NCBI GenBank assembly: GCA_963556255.1
Contig: OY744611.1
Span: 33,245,103 to 33,309,102 of the forward strand
Reading direction: 5' to 3'
Source: Allolobophora icterica
Lineage: Eukaryota; Annelida; Clitellata; Crassiclitellata; Lumbricidae
DNA: 64,000 bases
Position numbers and translations under genes: made by a program
Part shown: positions 20,514 through 29,918 of the stretch, in pieces
Position numbering within the stretch: position 1 is the first letter of the stretch
Layout: the number at the start of each line of letters is the position of its first letter
The notes under the pieces: generated by a model
What the model saw: only the letters and a program-made list of their open reading frames with translations
Databases searched by the model: none
What the model was told of the DNA's origin: nothing

Positions 20514-21053
20514 ATGTTAGTAGTTGCTAAAAGAAGGTATAAGAAACAATATGTTATCGGAGGGGCGGGAATATTCGATGTCGTTGCGGGTTTTTTCAAG
20601 AAATTATTTACGTCGAATGCGGCGAAACAAATAGCGTCTACCGCTCTCAGCGTAGGAAAAGATGCTGCTAAAGACATCGGGAAAAAAGCGCTGGATGTTG
20701 GTAAAACTGTCGCTGCTGACGCCGGGAAGCGGTTAGTCGATAAAGCGATTGCTAAAATTATGAGTTCCAAAAATCTACCGACTGCAAGTTCACAAACGCT
20801 TTCAGCGCTTCCAGCGCTTCCAGCGCTTCCAGCGCTTTCAGCGTTCCAACCGCAACCGGTAGAAAGTAAAGACGTTCTAACTCAAGAAAGTAAAGACGTG
20901 CTGACTAGACTAATTAACGACGGAGCGCGTTCCAAGAATACAAATATAAATAATTTAATGATGGGGCACGGTTTAACTTCCAATGCAAAGAGCGCTATTA
21001 GAATTCAAGATCTCGTTAGACGCTTAAACGGAGCTGGATTGAAAGTTGCGTAG
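20514..21053 (+). CDS. pVI/pX-like small virion protein
   Basis: 179 aa. It starts with a basic patch (KRRYKKQYV) followed by GGAGIFDVVAGFFKKLF, an amphipathic helix like those of adenoviral membrane-lytic pVI. Then come repeated amphipathic Ala/Lys/Asp helices (KDIGKKALDVGKTVAADAGK) and a short tandem repeat of Ala-Leu-Pro units near residues 97-108. A role in virion maturation or membrane disruption during entry is inferred from position just before the major capsid gene and from composition. The start overlaps the upstream stop region closely. The product is intact. Confidence 0.75.
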   Translation: MLVVAKRRYKKQYVIGGAGIFDVVAGFFKKLFTSNAAKQIASTALSVGKDAAKDIGKKALDVGKTVAADAGKRLVDKAIAKIMSSKNLPTASSQTLSALPALPALPALSAFQPQPVESKDVLTQESKDVLTRLINDGARSKNTNINNLMMGHGLTSNAKSAIRIQDLVRRLNGAGLKVA

Positions 21054-21100
21054 GTTATTTATATTTAAATAAAATAAAATCATATATTATTAATAAAAAA

Positions 21101-22396
21101 ATGCAATCAGATATACTAAGATTCACGGAACAACCTTTGACGGACGAGAGTATCGAACGATACGAATTTCACGAGTACGAACCTACTGCGAGAACGAATC
21201 TAAACACAACGGGCGAGATTCGTATAAACATTGAACTCCAAGACTTGTTCAGCCACCCTTCAGAATCGTATTTGCTATTCGAAGGAAGACTGACTAAAGC
21301 TGATAATACCGCATACGTTAATGCCGATGACGTGGTTGTTACAAACAACGGGTTAATGCATCTGTTTAGTCAAATATCGTATTCTCTATCGAATCAAGAA
21401 ATAGAAACTTTATTTCACCCGGGTCAAGCTACCACGATGCTCGGACTGCTTAAATACCCAAACGATTTTCAAGTGGCACAAGGTTTAAATCAGCTGTGGT
21501 ATAAAGACAATGCCGCAACCGTTAATGCTAATGTAGGGTTTGCGGTCAGACAACAGTATCTTATTCAAAAACCAACTGCTAAGGGAACGTTCAGCTTTAT
21601 AGTTGCATTAAAGCATATCTTCGGTTTTTGCGATGATTACGACAAGATTGTTTACGGTTTGAAACATACGCTAACGTTAGTGCGTAAAGCCGACAACGAT
21701 GCTATTTACAGAGGTACCGATGCAGCGGCTGGAAAAGTTGCAATAGAGAAGATATCGTGGTTTATGCCGCACGTTATCCCATCCGATATGGAAAAAATGC
21801 AGTTGTATAAACCGATCGAATCGAAAGCATCGTTGGCTGTAGCCTATCGCACACGTCAATGCGATACCATAACGGTTCCTCAGTCGACTACTTTCAGTTG
21901 GAGACTCAGCGTCAAGACATCTCCGGAAAAACCGAGGTATATAATCGTAGGATTTCAGACAAGTCGTGACGGAAATCAAGAAGTTAATCCGTCGATCTTC
22001 GACCATTGCGATCTTAAGAACATGTACGTAATGATGAATCAGGAAAGATACCCTGCTGTAGACTACAACCTATCGTTTCCTAATCAACAAATCTCGAGAG
22101 CGTACCGAGCCGCAGCAACGTTTAGCGAAAAATTCTACGGAATGGATCAGTTGATAACGCAGAGTAATATAACACCGAGTGATTACAGAGATCTATATCC
22201 GCTTATGGTATTCGACGTTAGCAAACAATCTGAGCGGTTAAAAGCGTCGGTCGTCGATATTCAGATCAAAGCTATATTTAATACGGCAGTGCCGGCCGAA
22301 ACCGAAGCTTATGCTATCGTAATTTCGGACAAGTTGCTAGAGTTCCAATCGGACGGACAGAAGCTAAACGTCGTCTACGGTAGAAGCTCGTCTTAA
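21101..22396 (+). CDS. Major capsid protein (double jelly roll, hexon-like)
   Basis: 431 aa, strand-rich throughout and of normal length for the Polinton/adintovirus major capsid protein. Diagnostic stretches are the N-terminal RFTEQPLTDESIERYEFHEY, an early LMHLFSQISYSLSNQEIE, the inter-barrel LKHIFGFCDDYDKIVYGLKH and a C-terminal YAIVISDKLLEFQSDGQ. The protein forms trimeric pseudo-hexagonal capsomers. The ATG follows attaataaaaaaATG. No break is seen, so this copy could still specify a full-length capsid protein, but expression is unknown. Confidence 0.93.
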   Translation: MQSDILRFTEQPLTDESIERYEFHEYEPTARTNLNTTGEIRINIELQDLFSHPSESYLLFEGRLTKADNTAYVNADDVVVTNNGLMHLFSQISYSLSNQEIETLFHPGQATTMLGLLKYPNDFQVAQGLNQLWYKDNAATVNANVGFAVRQQYLIQKPTAKGTFSFIVALKHIFGFCDDYDKIVYGLKHTLTLVRKADNDAIYRGTDAAAGKVAIEKISWFMPHVIPSDMEKMQLYKPIESKASLAVAYRTRQCDTITVPQSTTFSWRLSVKTSPEKPRYIIVGFQTSRDGNQEVNPSIFDHCDLKNMYVMMNQERYPAVDYNLSFPNQQISRAYRAAATFSEKFYGMDQLITQSNITPSDYRDLYPLMVFDVSKQSERLKASVVDIQIKAIFNTAVPAETEAYAIVISDKLLEFQSDGQKLNVVYGRSSS

Positions 22397-22449
22397 ATAT
22401 CCGCGAAACCCAACTCTAGCGAACGTCTCCAAAGTGAAACATGAGAAAA

Positions 22450-22474
22450 AAATTTCTAGAACCTATTTAAAGAG
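22450..22474 (+). promoter_or_regulatory. Putative early promoter, copy 1
   Basis: tttctaga, five bases, then tttaaagag. The identical layout occurs before polB at 23046-23067. The TTAAA box lies about 30 bases before the second in-frame ATG (22502), a normal TATA-to-start-site distance. Confidence 0.55.
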
Positions 22475-22957
22475 ATGTTTACTTATATTAGTAATAAGAA
22501 GATGAAACTGCCAGAGCTGAGAAGCTTATTGGTCCAGCACAACGTTAAGGGTTGTGCTCATCTCAACAAGCCCGAGCTTATATCTCTATTGATCGAAAAG
22601 GGGATTTTTCCTCAAGATAACTCAGAAAAAGAGAAACTAGAGAGACTACGAGGGAACGAAGAACAACGGCAAGAATATCGGAAAGAATATCAGAAAGAAT
22701 ATCAGAAAGGATACTGGAAAGAATATCGGAAAGAACGAATATTGAAAAGAAACTTCCAGGAAGGCGCGTATAATAGAACGAGGTATATCAGAAATCAACC
22801 CAGAAAAGTAGAAATTTTAGATCGAGAAACCGGTGATGTTGTCGTGTATCCGTCAATGTACAAGGCAGCTAAGGCGCACGGGCAAACCTCGCGAATAATC
22901 ACCGATTATAATGGAAAAGTATGGAGAAAAAGATACGAAATCAAGGTGTTGGAATAG
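22475..22957 (+). CDS. SAP-like / NUMOD-like DNA-binding protein
   Basis: 160 aa from 22475, or 151 aa from the in-frame ATG at 22502, which I prefer because the shared upstream TTAAAG box would place transcription start near it. The N-terminus (KLPELRSLLVQHNVKG..LNKPELISLL) is SAP-like, a short two-helix DNA-binding motif. The middle is a charged repeat of YRKEYQKEYQK type. The C-terminus (VEILDRETGDVVVYPSMY..AAKAHG) is like the NUMOD1 helix-turn-helix found beside homing endonucleases. It sits between the capsid gene and polB. A replication or DNA-handling accessory role is inferred. Confidence 0.7.
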   Translation: MFTYISNKKMKLPELRSLLVQHNVKGCAHLNKPELISLLIEKGIFPQDNSEKEKLERLRGNEEQRQEYRKEYQKEYQKGYWKEYRKERILKRNFQEGAYNRTRYIRNQPRKVEILDRETGDVVVYPSMYKAAKAHGQTSRIITDYNGKVWRKRYEIKVLE

Positions 22958-23045
22958 AGTTGACGAATAAACGAATAAAAAAATGGGAGAAATAAATTGA
23001 AAATTAGAAAAAATTCTAAATATAAATAAAATATAAATAAAATGT

Positions 23046-23067
23046 TTTCTAGAGTATACTTAAAGAG
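23046..23067 (+). promoter_or_regulatory. Putative early promoter, copy 2 (polB)
   Basis: tttctaga, five bases, then cttaaagag followed by atg. Same spacing as at 22450. The box lies about 30 bases before the second ATG at 23098. Confidence 0.55.
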
Positions 23068-25284
23068 ATGAATATAAATATATGTATATATAAAGGAATG
23101 GACTACAAGTTGAAAACTGTCAAAGAATTGAGAGTTATGGCAAAACGGAGCGGCATGGTCGGATTTTGGAAACTGCGAAAAGCGGATCTGATTGCTGCTA
23201 TCAGCAAAGGTTTTAATGGAGGAGGAACCTTTCTCGACTCTCCAGTTCCCGATATTCGAGCCCCAATTCTTACTCCGACCAAGTTCGTTTCCCAACCAAG
23301 TAATAAAGTTTTCAGCGAGTTGAAAACTAAGGTTAGGTCGAATATTAATTCTTTTGCAGATTGGTTAGTAAGTTACATACCTCCAAAAGTAAAGAAACCT
23401 GTGAACGAAAGATTGGAATCGTTTAAATCGAAAATAAAGAGTCTCTTTACTAAAATCAATACAAAGAAGTTTGAAATTCGAAAGACTGCATCGGCTATTA
23501 AAGGATTCACTAAACAATACACGATCGATGGCTCTTCTGGAATCGATGCCGTGTCTTTTCTTAACGCCGTTAGACCGAAGGTCCTTAGTCTGTTGTCAAG
23601 AAATCGTCAGGTTAAGGTTCAACTCGTTCTTACATGTACCATGGAGCGCGTTGATATGAAATCTGGAGAAGAAGAATCCGCGAATGTTCCATTCGTCTCG
23701 AAAACTGAAGTTATTTTAGACGCTACCGATATTAACGAGATATACAATTATGCAATAAATAAGATCCCAGAGACTATGGCGAGTTTTCAGATGCGGGGAA
23801 GTAATTGGAGATTCGTGAATGTTGTTAAATTAGATGTCAATACTGCTGTGTATAAACCACTGAAAGGCAGTTCTTACATTCCGTTGCCTACAGAACTATC
23901 TAGCAAAAAGGCTATTATCAATATGAAAAACGATGACGACCAATGTTTCAAGTGGTGCATTACTAGAGCTTTAAATCCAACGGACAATCATCCCGAAAGA
24001 ATTACGAAAGAATTAATCAAACAATCGAAGAAACTCGATTGGAGCGATATCGAATTTCCGGTTGCGGCGGATGCTAATATAATAAGCAAGTTTGAAAGAA
24101 ATAATAATATAAGCGTTGACGTATTCGGTTATGAAAATAAGATAGTATTCCCAATTTATGTGTCGAATCAACGGGATGAGAGGCCCAAGGTTTCTATCGT
24201 TGAACTATTGCTTATTTCAGACGGAGATAAGAAACATTATTGCTGGATAAAGAATTTTAACAGATTGATGGCTTCACGAACAGAAAAATCCCATAAATCA
24301 ATGCACTATTGTCGAAGATGTTTAAACGGTTACAGAAGAATAGAAGCGCTTAATAAACATACCGAGTACTGTTCGCAAAACGCCGCTCAAAAAATAGAAG
24401 TCCCAGAACCGGGAACTACGTTAAGTTTTAAAAATTATAATAGGTCGATGAGAGTTCCCTTTATCGTTTATGCAGATTTCGAATCTTTCATCAAACCTAT
24501 AAAAACATGCCAGCCAGATCCTCGCGTGTCTTATACTAATAAATACCAAAAACACACGCCTAGCTCGTTTTGTTATTACGTAAAATGCTTCGACAATATA
24601 TTATATCAACAAGATCCTGTAACGTATACGGCCGAAAGCGAAGACGACGATATCGGTCAAATATTCGTAGAGAGTCTCGAAGAGACTATAAAACGAATAT
24701 ATAATCAGTTTAAATTTCCGAAGAAGATGATATTTACTCAAGATGACCGGAAGAACTTTAAACTAGCTACTTTATGTCATATCTGTGGAGAGGCGTTGGG
24801 TACAGATCGGGTTCGAGACCATTGTCATTTGAGCGGTAAATTCAGAGGTGCCGCTCATAATGGTTGTAATCTAGACTATAAAGTTCCAAAGTTTTTTCCA
24901 GTAGTATTCCATAATCTTTCCTTTTACGACAGCCATCTGTTCGTAAAGAAATTGCGAGGTGATCAGAATGAGAAAATTAAATGCATTCCTAATAACGAAG
25001 AGAAGTACATATCGTTTAGCAGAGAAGTGATCGTCGATAAGTTTCTAAACAAAGAAGGGAAAGAAATTAACGTTAGACGTGAATTGCGATTCATCGACAG
25101 TTATAGATTCATGGCTTCGAGTCTTGACACTTTATCGAAGAATCTGAAGAAAGAACAATGTAAAAACATTGGTGCATTATATTCTGGGATACAGCTCGAT
25201 TTTACCCATATGATTACGTTACTTCAGTCGATAGATTTAAAGAAACCGAACTACCTCCCAAGTCCGCATTCTATTCGAGGCTAA
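23068..25284 (+). CDS. Protein-primed type DNA polymerase B, N-terminal part (frame-broken)
   Basis: 738 aa from 23068; the alternative start at 23098 begins at a SAP-like helix pair (VKELRVMAKRSG). Features in order: CFKWCITRAL near residue 292, a Cys/His cluster (CRRCLNGYRR) near 411, exonuclease motif YADFESF near 467, a zinc or endonuclease-VII-like stretch (LCHICGEALG, DHCHLSGKFRGAAHNGCNL) near 568-602, then HNLSFYDSHLF near 614, which carries the second exonuclease region. The frame runs into a stop at 25282 just after the exonuclease domain, while homology continues immediately in another frame. This is therefore one polB gene broken by a single frameshift in a short C run near 25257-25261. 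The break may be a real mutation or an assembly error. Confidence 0.9.
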   Translation: MNINICIYKGMDYKLKTVKELRVMAKRSGMVGFWKLRKADLIAAISKGFNGGGTFLDSPVPDIRAPILTPTKFVSQPSNKVFSELKTKVRSNINSFADWLVSYIPPKVKKPVNERLESFKSKIKSLFTKINTKKFEIRKTASAIKGFTKQYTIDGSSGIDAVSFLNAVRPKVLSLLSRNRQVKVQLVLTCTMERVDMKSGEEESANVPFVSKTEVILDATDINEIYNYAINKIPETMASFQMRGSNWRFVNVVKLDVNTAVYKPLKGSSYIPLPTELSSKKAIINMKNDDDQCFKWCITRALNPTDNHPERITKELIKQSKKLDWSDIEFPVAADANIISKFERNNNISVDVFGYENKIVFPIYVSNQRDERPKVSIVELLLISDGDKKHYCWIKNFNRLMASRTEKSHKSMHYCRRCLNGYRRIEALNKHTEYCSQNAAQKIEVPEPGTTLSFKNYNRSMRVPFIVYADFESFIKPIKTCQPDPRVSYTNKYQKHTPSSFCYYVKCFDNILYQQDPVTYTAESEDDDIGQIFVESLEETIKRIYNQFKFPKKMIFTQDDRKNFKLATLCHICGEALGTDRVRDHCHLSGKFRGAAHNGCNLDYKVPKFFPVVFHNLSFYDSHLFVKKLRGDQNEKIKCIPNNEEKYISFSREVIVDKFLNKEGKEINVRRELRFIDSYRFMASSLDTLSKNLKKEQCKNIGALYSGIQLDFTHMITLLQSIDLKKPNYLPSPHSIRG

Positions 25285-26876
25285 ACGACTCAAACATTAG
25301 CGATGAAGATTACGATCACGCCAAAAATGTATGGAATGCATTCGGATGTAAAACGTTTAGAGAATACCACGACCTGTATAATGTTTCGGATGTTCTACTC
25401 TTAGCCGATATTTTCGAGAACTTTAGAGACGTGTGCATGAAGAATTACCGGCTCGATCCCGCATGGTATTACACATCTCCGGGACTGGCCTGGGATGCCG
25501 CTTTGAAGTTGACCGGTATAAAGTTGGAGTTGTTGAGCGATTACGATATGATTCTGATGATTAAGCAAGGAATAAGAGGAGGAATCAGCACAATTTCGAA
25601 TCGTTATGGGAAAGCCAACAATAAGTATATGACGGCGGATAAATTCGATAGCAGCGAGCCTTCGTCATATATAACTTATCTAGACGCTAATAATTTATAC
25701 GGTTGGGCGATGAGCAAGCCTTTACCGACTCGTGGATTTAAATGGATGAGCGACAACGAGCTAAATAATTGGAATGTATTGGGATCGTGTATATTGGAAG
25801 TGGATTTGGAATACCCTCAAGAAATCCACAATCTCCACAACGACTATCCTCTGGCTCCCGAGAGCATCTCGTCGGAATTTACATATAATATACCAAAACT
25901 AATTCCAAACTTGAACGATAAAAAGAAGTACGTGGTACATTACGAAAATTTGAAGTTGTACGAAAGTCTCGGGTTGAAAATCGCGAAAATTCACAGAGGG
26001 ATACTATTCGAAGAAAGCCCTTGGTTGAAATATTATGTAGATTTGAACACAAACTTGAGAACGAGTGCCACTAATAACTTTGAGAAAGACTTTTTCAAAT
26101 TGATGAACAATAGCGTCTTTGGAAAAACTCTTGAAAGGATCGAAAATCATGTAGATATAAAATTGGTATGTCACGAGAAGGAAGCTATTAAGCTAGCTGC
26201 AAAAACTAATTATGACCGCCTGACGATTTTCGACGAGAATCTAATCGCCGTTCACATGAAAAGACCGAGGTTATTTTATAATAAACCGATATATCTAGGC
26301 ATGTGTATATTAGACTTGAGTAAAACTTTGATGTACGACTTTCATTACAATTTTATACGGCAAAAATACGGAGACAGAGCTAAATTGTTATTCACCGATA
26401 CAGATTCGTTGGCATATGAAATACAAACAGAAGATTTTTACGACGATATCGCTCAAGACGTTGCGGTTCGATTCGATACGAGTGATTACCCAAAAGATCA
26501 CCCATCGGGTTTACGGCCCGGAATGAACAAGAAAGTAATCGGTATGTTCAAAGACGAATCCGCAGGAAAACAGATTTTCGAGTTCGTAGGTTTGAGGGCC
26601 AAGTTGTACTCGTATAGAATGGATGGTGAAGATCATAAGAAGTGTAAAGGAATTAAGCAAAATGTCGTTAAGAAAACGATAACTGACGATGATTACAAAA
26701 ACTGTCTTTTTACCAAGAGAGAACGACTAAGAAAAATGAACGTTTTTAGATCGTATCATCACGATATTTATACCGAGCAGGTAAATAAAGTTGCATTATC
26801 CGCGGATGATGACAAACGAGTAATAATGGAAGACGGTATTCACACACTAGCGTACGGACATTACTCTTTACGCTGA
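25262..26876 (+). CDS. DNA polymerase B, C-terminal (palm/thumb) part, frame-shifted from the N-terminal part
   Basis: Open frame continuing polB after the break; the first Met in this frame is at 25431, inside the domain, so it is not a separate gene. Polymerase motif A is YLDANNLYGWAM near residue 82 counted from that Met, motif B is NNSVFGKTLER near 225, and motif C is FTDTDSLAYE near 320. All key residues are intact, including the DTDS metal ligands. It ends at 26876, 31 bases before the protease gene. Protein-primed PolB replicates the linear element from its inverted termini. Confidence 0.9.
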
Positions 26877-26907
26877 GCACATAAAGAATCTATTCGTTGA
26901 TTATAAA

Positions 26908-27354
26908 ATGAGTTTTAGAAGTGTTTCAGAAATTGACGTTTGCGGAGTCGTGTTACCGAATGTTCCTTTGTCGAATATACAACTGCTAGACGCCGCTAAG
27001 AAGAAACTAAATATCACAAACTTCAGAGGCGTGTTCCTACGAGACGAGTTGCCCGAGAGACCGAGTAGGCCTACTAACGAAAGCGGCATTCTTAACCTAG
27101 ATAAATCTAGTGGGAGCGGGACTCATTGGGTGTGTTGGATCAAGAAGAAAGGCGAAATTTCGGCGAAATATTTCGATGGCTATGGTCTCCCTCCACCTAC
27201 CGAGCTACTGAAATATTTACGTCGTCCGGTTTATTATAACAGCGAACGAATACAGCCCGATAACGAAGTGTTTTGCGGTCATCTGTGCTTGTACGTGTTG
27301 AAGATGATGGACGATGGCGCGAATTTTCAAGAAGTTATAAACGGTTTGTTTTAA
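26908..27354 (+). CDS. Adenain-like cysteine protease
   Basis: 148 aa, starting at gattataaaATG. It carries the Ulp1/adenain catalytic layout: His73 in GTHWVCWI, Asp90 in AKYFDGYG, Gln116 in ERIQPDN and Cys123 in EVFCGHLCLYVL. In adenoviruses and Polintons this protease trims virion proteins such as the pVI/pX-type products during maturation. It is shorter than adenovirus adenain but all four catalytic positions are present and the frame is intact. Confidence 0.9.
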   Translation: MSFRSVSEIDVCGVVLPNVPLSNIQLLDAAKKKLNITNFRGVFLRDELPERPSRPTNESGILNLDKSSGSGTHWVCWIKKKGEISAKYFDGYGLPPPTELLKYLRRPVYYNSERIQPDNEVFCGHLCLYVLKMMDDGANFQEVINGLF

Positions 27355-27383
27355 TATAAAAAAATAATATTATATATTATAAA

Positions 27384-28082
27384 ATGCCTGTGGATAAATT
27401 CGGACATACTGATGTTGGATATTCGGAAAGAGTAATTGCCGGAGGAGTTACACTGTCTCAAGCAAATGCTACTTTCCTTCGTATGGATGGAACAAACGCT
27501 GCGACCGAGAATATTAATTTAGATTCTCATAAAATTGTCAACGTGTTAGATCCTACTAACCCCCAAGATGGTGCTACCAAATATTACGTAGATAATGCTC
27601 ATAAGAAATGTTATCTCGGATATATACCTAATTTAGAAGCCGTCGAGAGTAGTACCGGATTCGTCGCTAGTGCCAGTTCACACATAGACGGATATCGAGC
27701 GTGCGGAGCATTCAATAGTCTCAACGCGGATGGTTTGAACGGATCTTGGGTTTCTAATGATTCTTTAAATACCTGGATACAGATAAAATGTCCAGAGCCG
27801 GTTAAAATTTGGCGAATCGCGTTGAAAGCCATCGATAATGTATATAAAATACACAGTGTCTTTTGGACCATATCAGGGCGTAACGACGGCGATTCGACAT
27901 TTACGACGTTATTTACGATGACGACTCCGTTATTGAGAACCGCAACTGCCCCGTCATTTTTCAATATTTCAACGAATACTGCGTATCAGTATTACAGATT
28001 TACGAAAACACATATTCCCGGTGGGACTATTATTATCGGTCAGATTAACGTAGGACTTCATAGCATACAATTATACATATAG
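27384..28082 (+). CDS. Tail-fibre-like protein 1 (short shaft, discoidin-like tip)
   Basis: 232 aa starting at attataaaATG. The N-terminal 70 residues (GGVTLSQANATFLRMDGTN, then HKIVNVLDPTNPQDGATKYYVD) are phage-fibre-like shaft repeats. The C-terminal 150 residues (ACGAFNSLNADGLNGSW, NTWIQIKCPEPVKIWRIAL, ISGRNDGDSTFTTLF) resemble an F5/8-type C (discoidin) galactose-binding-like fold. This is a candidate receptor-binding fibre. It is a paralogue of the gene at 29919, with a near-identical N-terminus. It lacks the middle shaft of that gene, as if one QDxATKxYVD repeat recombined with the next. Confidence 0.8.
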   Translation: MPVDKFGHTDVGYSERVIAGGVTLSQANATFLRMDGTNAATENINLDSHKIVNVLDPTNPQDGATKYYVDNAHKKCYLGYIPNLEAVESSTGFVASASSHIDGYRACGAFNSLNADGLNGSWVSNDSLNTWIQIKCPEPVKIWRIALKAIDNVYKIHSVFWTISGRNDGDSTFTTLFTMTTPLLRTATAPSFFNISTNTAYQYYRFTKTHIPGGTIIIGQINVGLHSIQLYI

Positions 28083-28104
28083 GATACTTAAATCGATAAG
28101 TATA

Positions 28105-29831
28105 GGGTAAAATAGGGTAATTTCGGCACCTTAAGCAATTTCTTCAATATTTAAAATGCTATTACATCTGTAGGACATATTGAAGTTTCCACAGTTTGCT
28201 GCAACCCTCTGCTATGAAATGGCGCCTTCAAACTGTGAATCGTCTTTCACAAATTTATGTTATAACATGCGAAGTGAAGACACTCAAAGGCCGAAATTAT
28301 CCACATGGTAGGGTAATTTCGGCCACAGGGTAGGGTAATTTCGGCAGGGGTGACGAAATTAACCGACATGAAAATTATCATACATTTATGACTAAATTGA
28401 GCAGATTTATAAGCATAAACTATGAATGTATACCCTATGGGGGATATATACCTGCATTTGTTTACACTCTACAGTCAGAGACTGTAACACGCAATGCTAT
28501 GTTTAGCTTATGTTTATTACAAAATTCACAAACTGTTCAAACAAACCCGAGTCATAGTAGCCTAGTGCAAATGGACGGGCGAGTGGAGGCCACTGCCATC
28601 ATGCAAGAGTTCTTTTGCGCAAATCCTTATCCTACCTAAAGTAAGTCAACAATTTAACGACGACAAAAATGACCAAGCAAAATGATAACATTTATGAAGC
28701 ATTTAGGCCCTACAGTGCAATAAACATGACGTTTGTGAGTTGCGACATCTAAAGTCTACTCGCAACTACCACAGTTTGTTGTCGGTGCAAGTGGAGTTTT
28801 CACACACCCATTTCTGCACGTCTACACGAACGTTACAATGCGGAATCTTGCAAAACAGGCATAGAGTTGTGTCGACGAAACTACTAGCTGCAAACCATTC
28901 TGTGACTCGATATAGGCTAGAGTTTGGCCTTGTCATTACATGTCTTTCACAGCTGCTGCCGCTACTGCAGAATTCACGCTTCCTCCTCTTGTTCGTCTTC
29001 TCTAGTGGACGTTCGTTGAGTTTTCTTCTTTGCAGCCTCTTCCGTCTCCAACTGTCTTTTGTAGGGCACACTTTTCAAGACTTCTGCGTGCCTTAGTTGG
29101 TCGACAGCACCGTCCACGCAAGCTCTTTTCAGATAATCCTGAAGAGTTTGGCGTGGAATTCCAAGCTGTTTAGCGATCGTTTTTTTGGACGCTCTTCAAC
29201 AAGCACAGCCTTTACTGCTAACCTGATGTCATTGTTCGACCATTGAGCATATCGTCCACATTTAGGGCTTGGCTCAGTTATCTCACCAAATCATCCATTT
29301 TACTTTTGCAAATACTCTAGCGTTTTAACTATGCAACGGATGCTGACAGAATTAAAAAGTCTATTTAAACGTGGCCAACCGAAGCAAGGTAATTTCGGCA
29401 CTACCCTTGAGCAAATTTCGGCACTGCCGGAATTAGAAAAGAGTTGAATGCCGAAATTACCTCATAGATAGGCATTAATCTGACCGTACATAGAAAAAAT
29501 AATCGGCTGCTATACACTTTGTATTCGCTCAGGGTTCTGAAGAGCAATATTTAAATGTGGAGAAAAACCAATGCATTTATTTATAGGAGCGATACCAAAT
29601 TTTTAGCAACGATGACTCTGAATTGATATACAGTTAACAAAATGCATCAAAACAAACATGACTCACCAATCGTTCTAAAAATGCGATTCTTACAAGGTTT
29701 TATAACTTTTTCTATATTATACCGTCCAGACCTATGACATCACACCATACAGCTTTACTGCTGCACGATATTTTCTCGGCTACTCGGGGGTGCCGAAATT
29801 ACCTCCATGCCGAAATTACCCCACTTTACCC
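28105..29831. mobile_element. Pogo-like DNA transposon, deleted/decayed copy, flanked by TA
   Basis: Inverted termini gggtaaaatagggtaatttc (left) and its counterpart ending gaaattaccccactttaccc (right) are flanked by TA on both sides. Further 'gggtaatttcggc' copies occur subterminally at 28311-28345 and, inverted, at 29380-29465 and 29790-29820. On the minus strand near 29120-29255 the translation has a Pipsqueak-like helix-turn-helix (WSNNDIRLAVKAVLVEERP then, after a frameshift in a T run, IPRQTLQDYLK). This supports the pogo/Tigger group. No DDE domain is present, so it is non-autonomous. It inserted between the two fibre genes. Confidence 0.8.
28766..29071 (-). pseudogene. ORF remnant inside the pogo-like element
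   Basis: 101-codon minus-strand frame with a basic stretch (RRKRLQRRKLNERP) and a Cys-containing end (LCLFCKIPHCNVRV...WVCENSTC). It is downstream of, and in the same orientation as, the Pipsqueak-like segment. I take it as the rest of a decayed transposase or accessory ORF and cannot assign it. Confidence 0.4.
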
Positions 29832-29918
29832 TAATTGCCCTCCTTTGAGCTCATGAGCTCACCCAACGGTTTGTTCTGATATAAATAAAATATATATACA
29901 TTGTATATATATTATAAA

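Noticed and set aside
25431..26876. C-terminal PolB frame as an independent gene starting at 25431
   Set aside because: The Met lies inside the polymerase domain, homology runs upstream without a gap into the previous frame, and there is no promoter-type leader.
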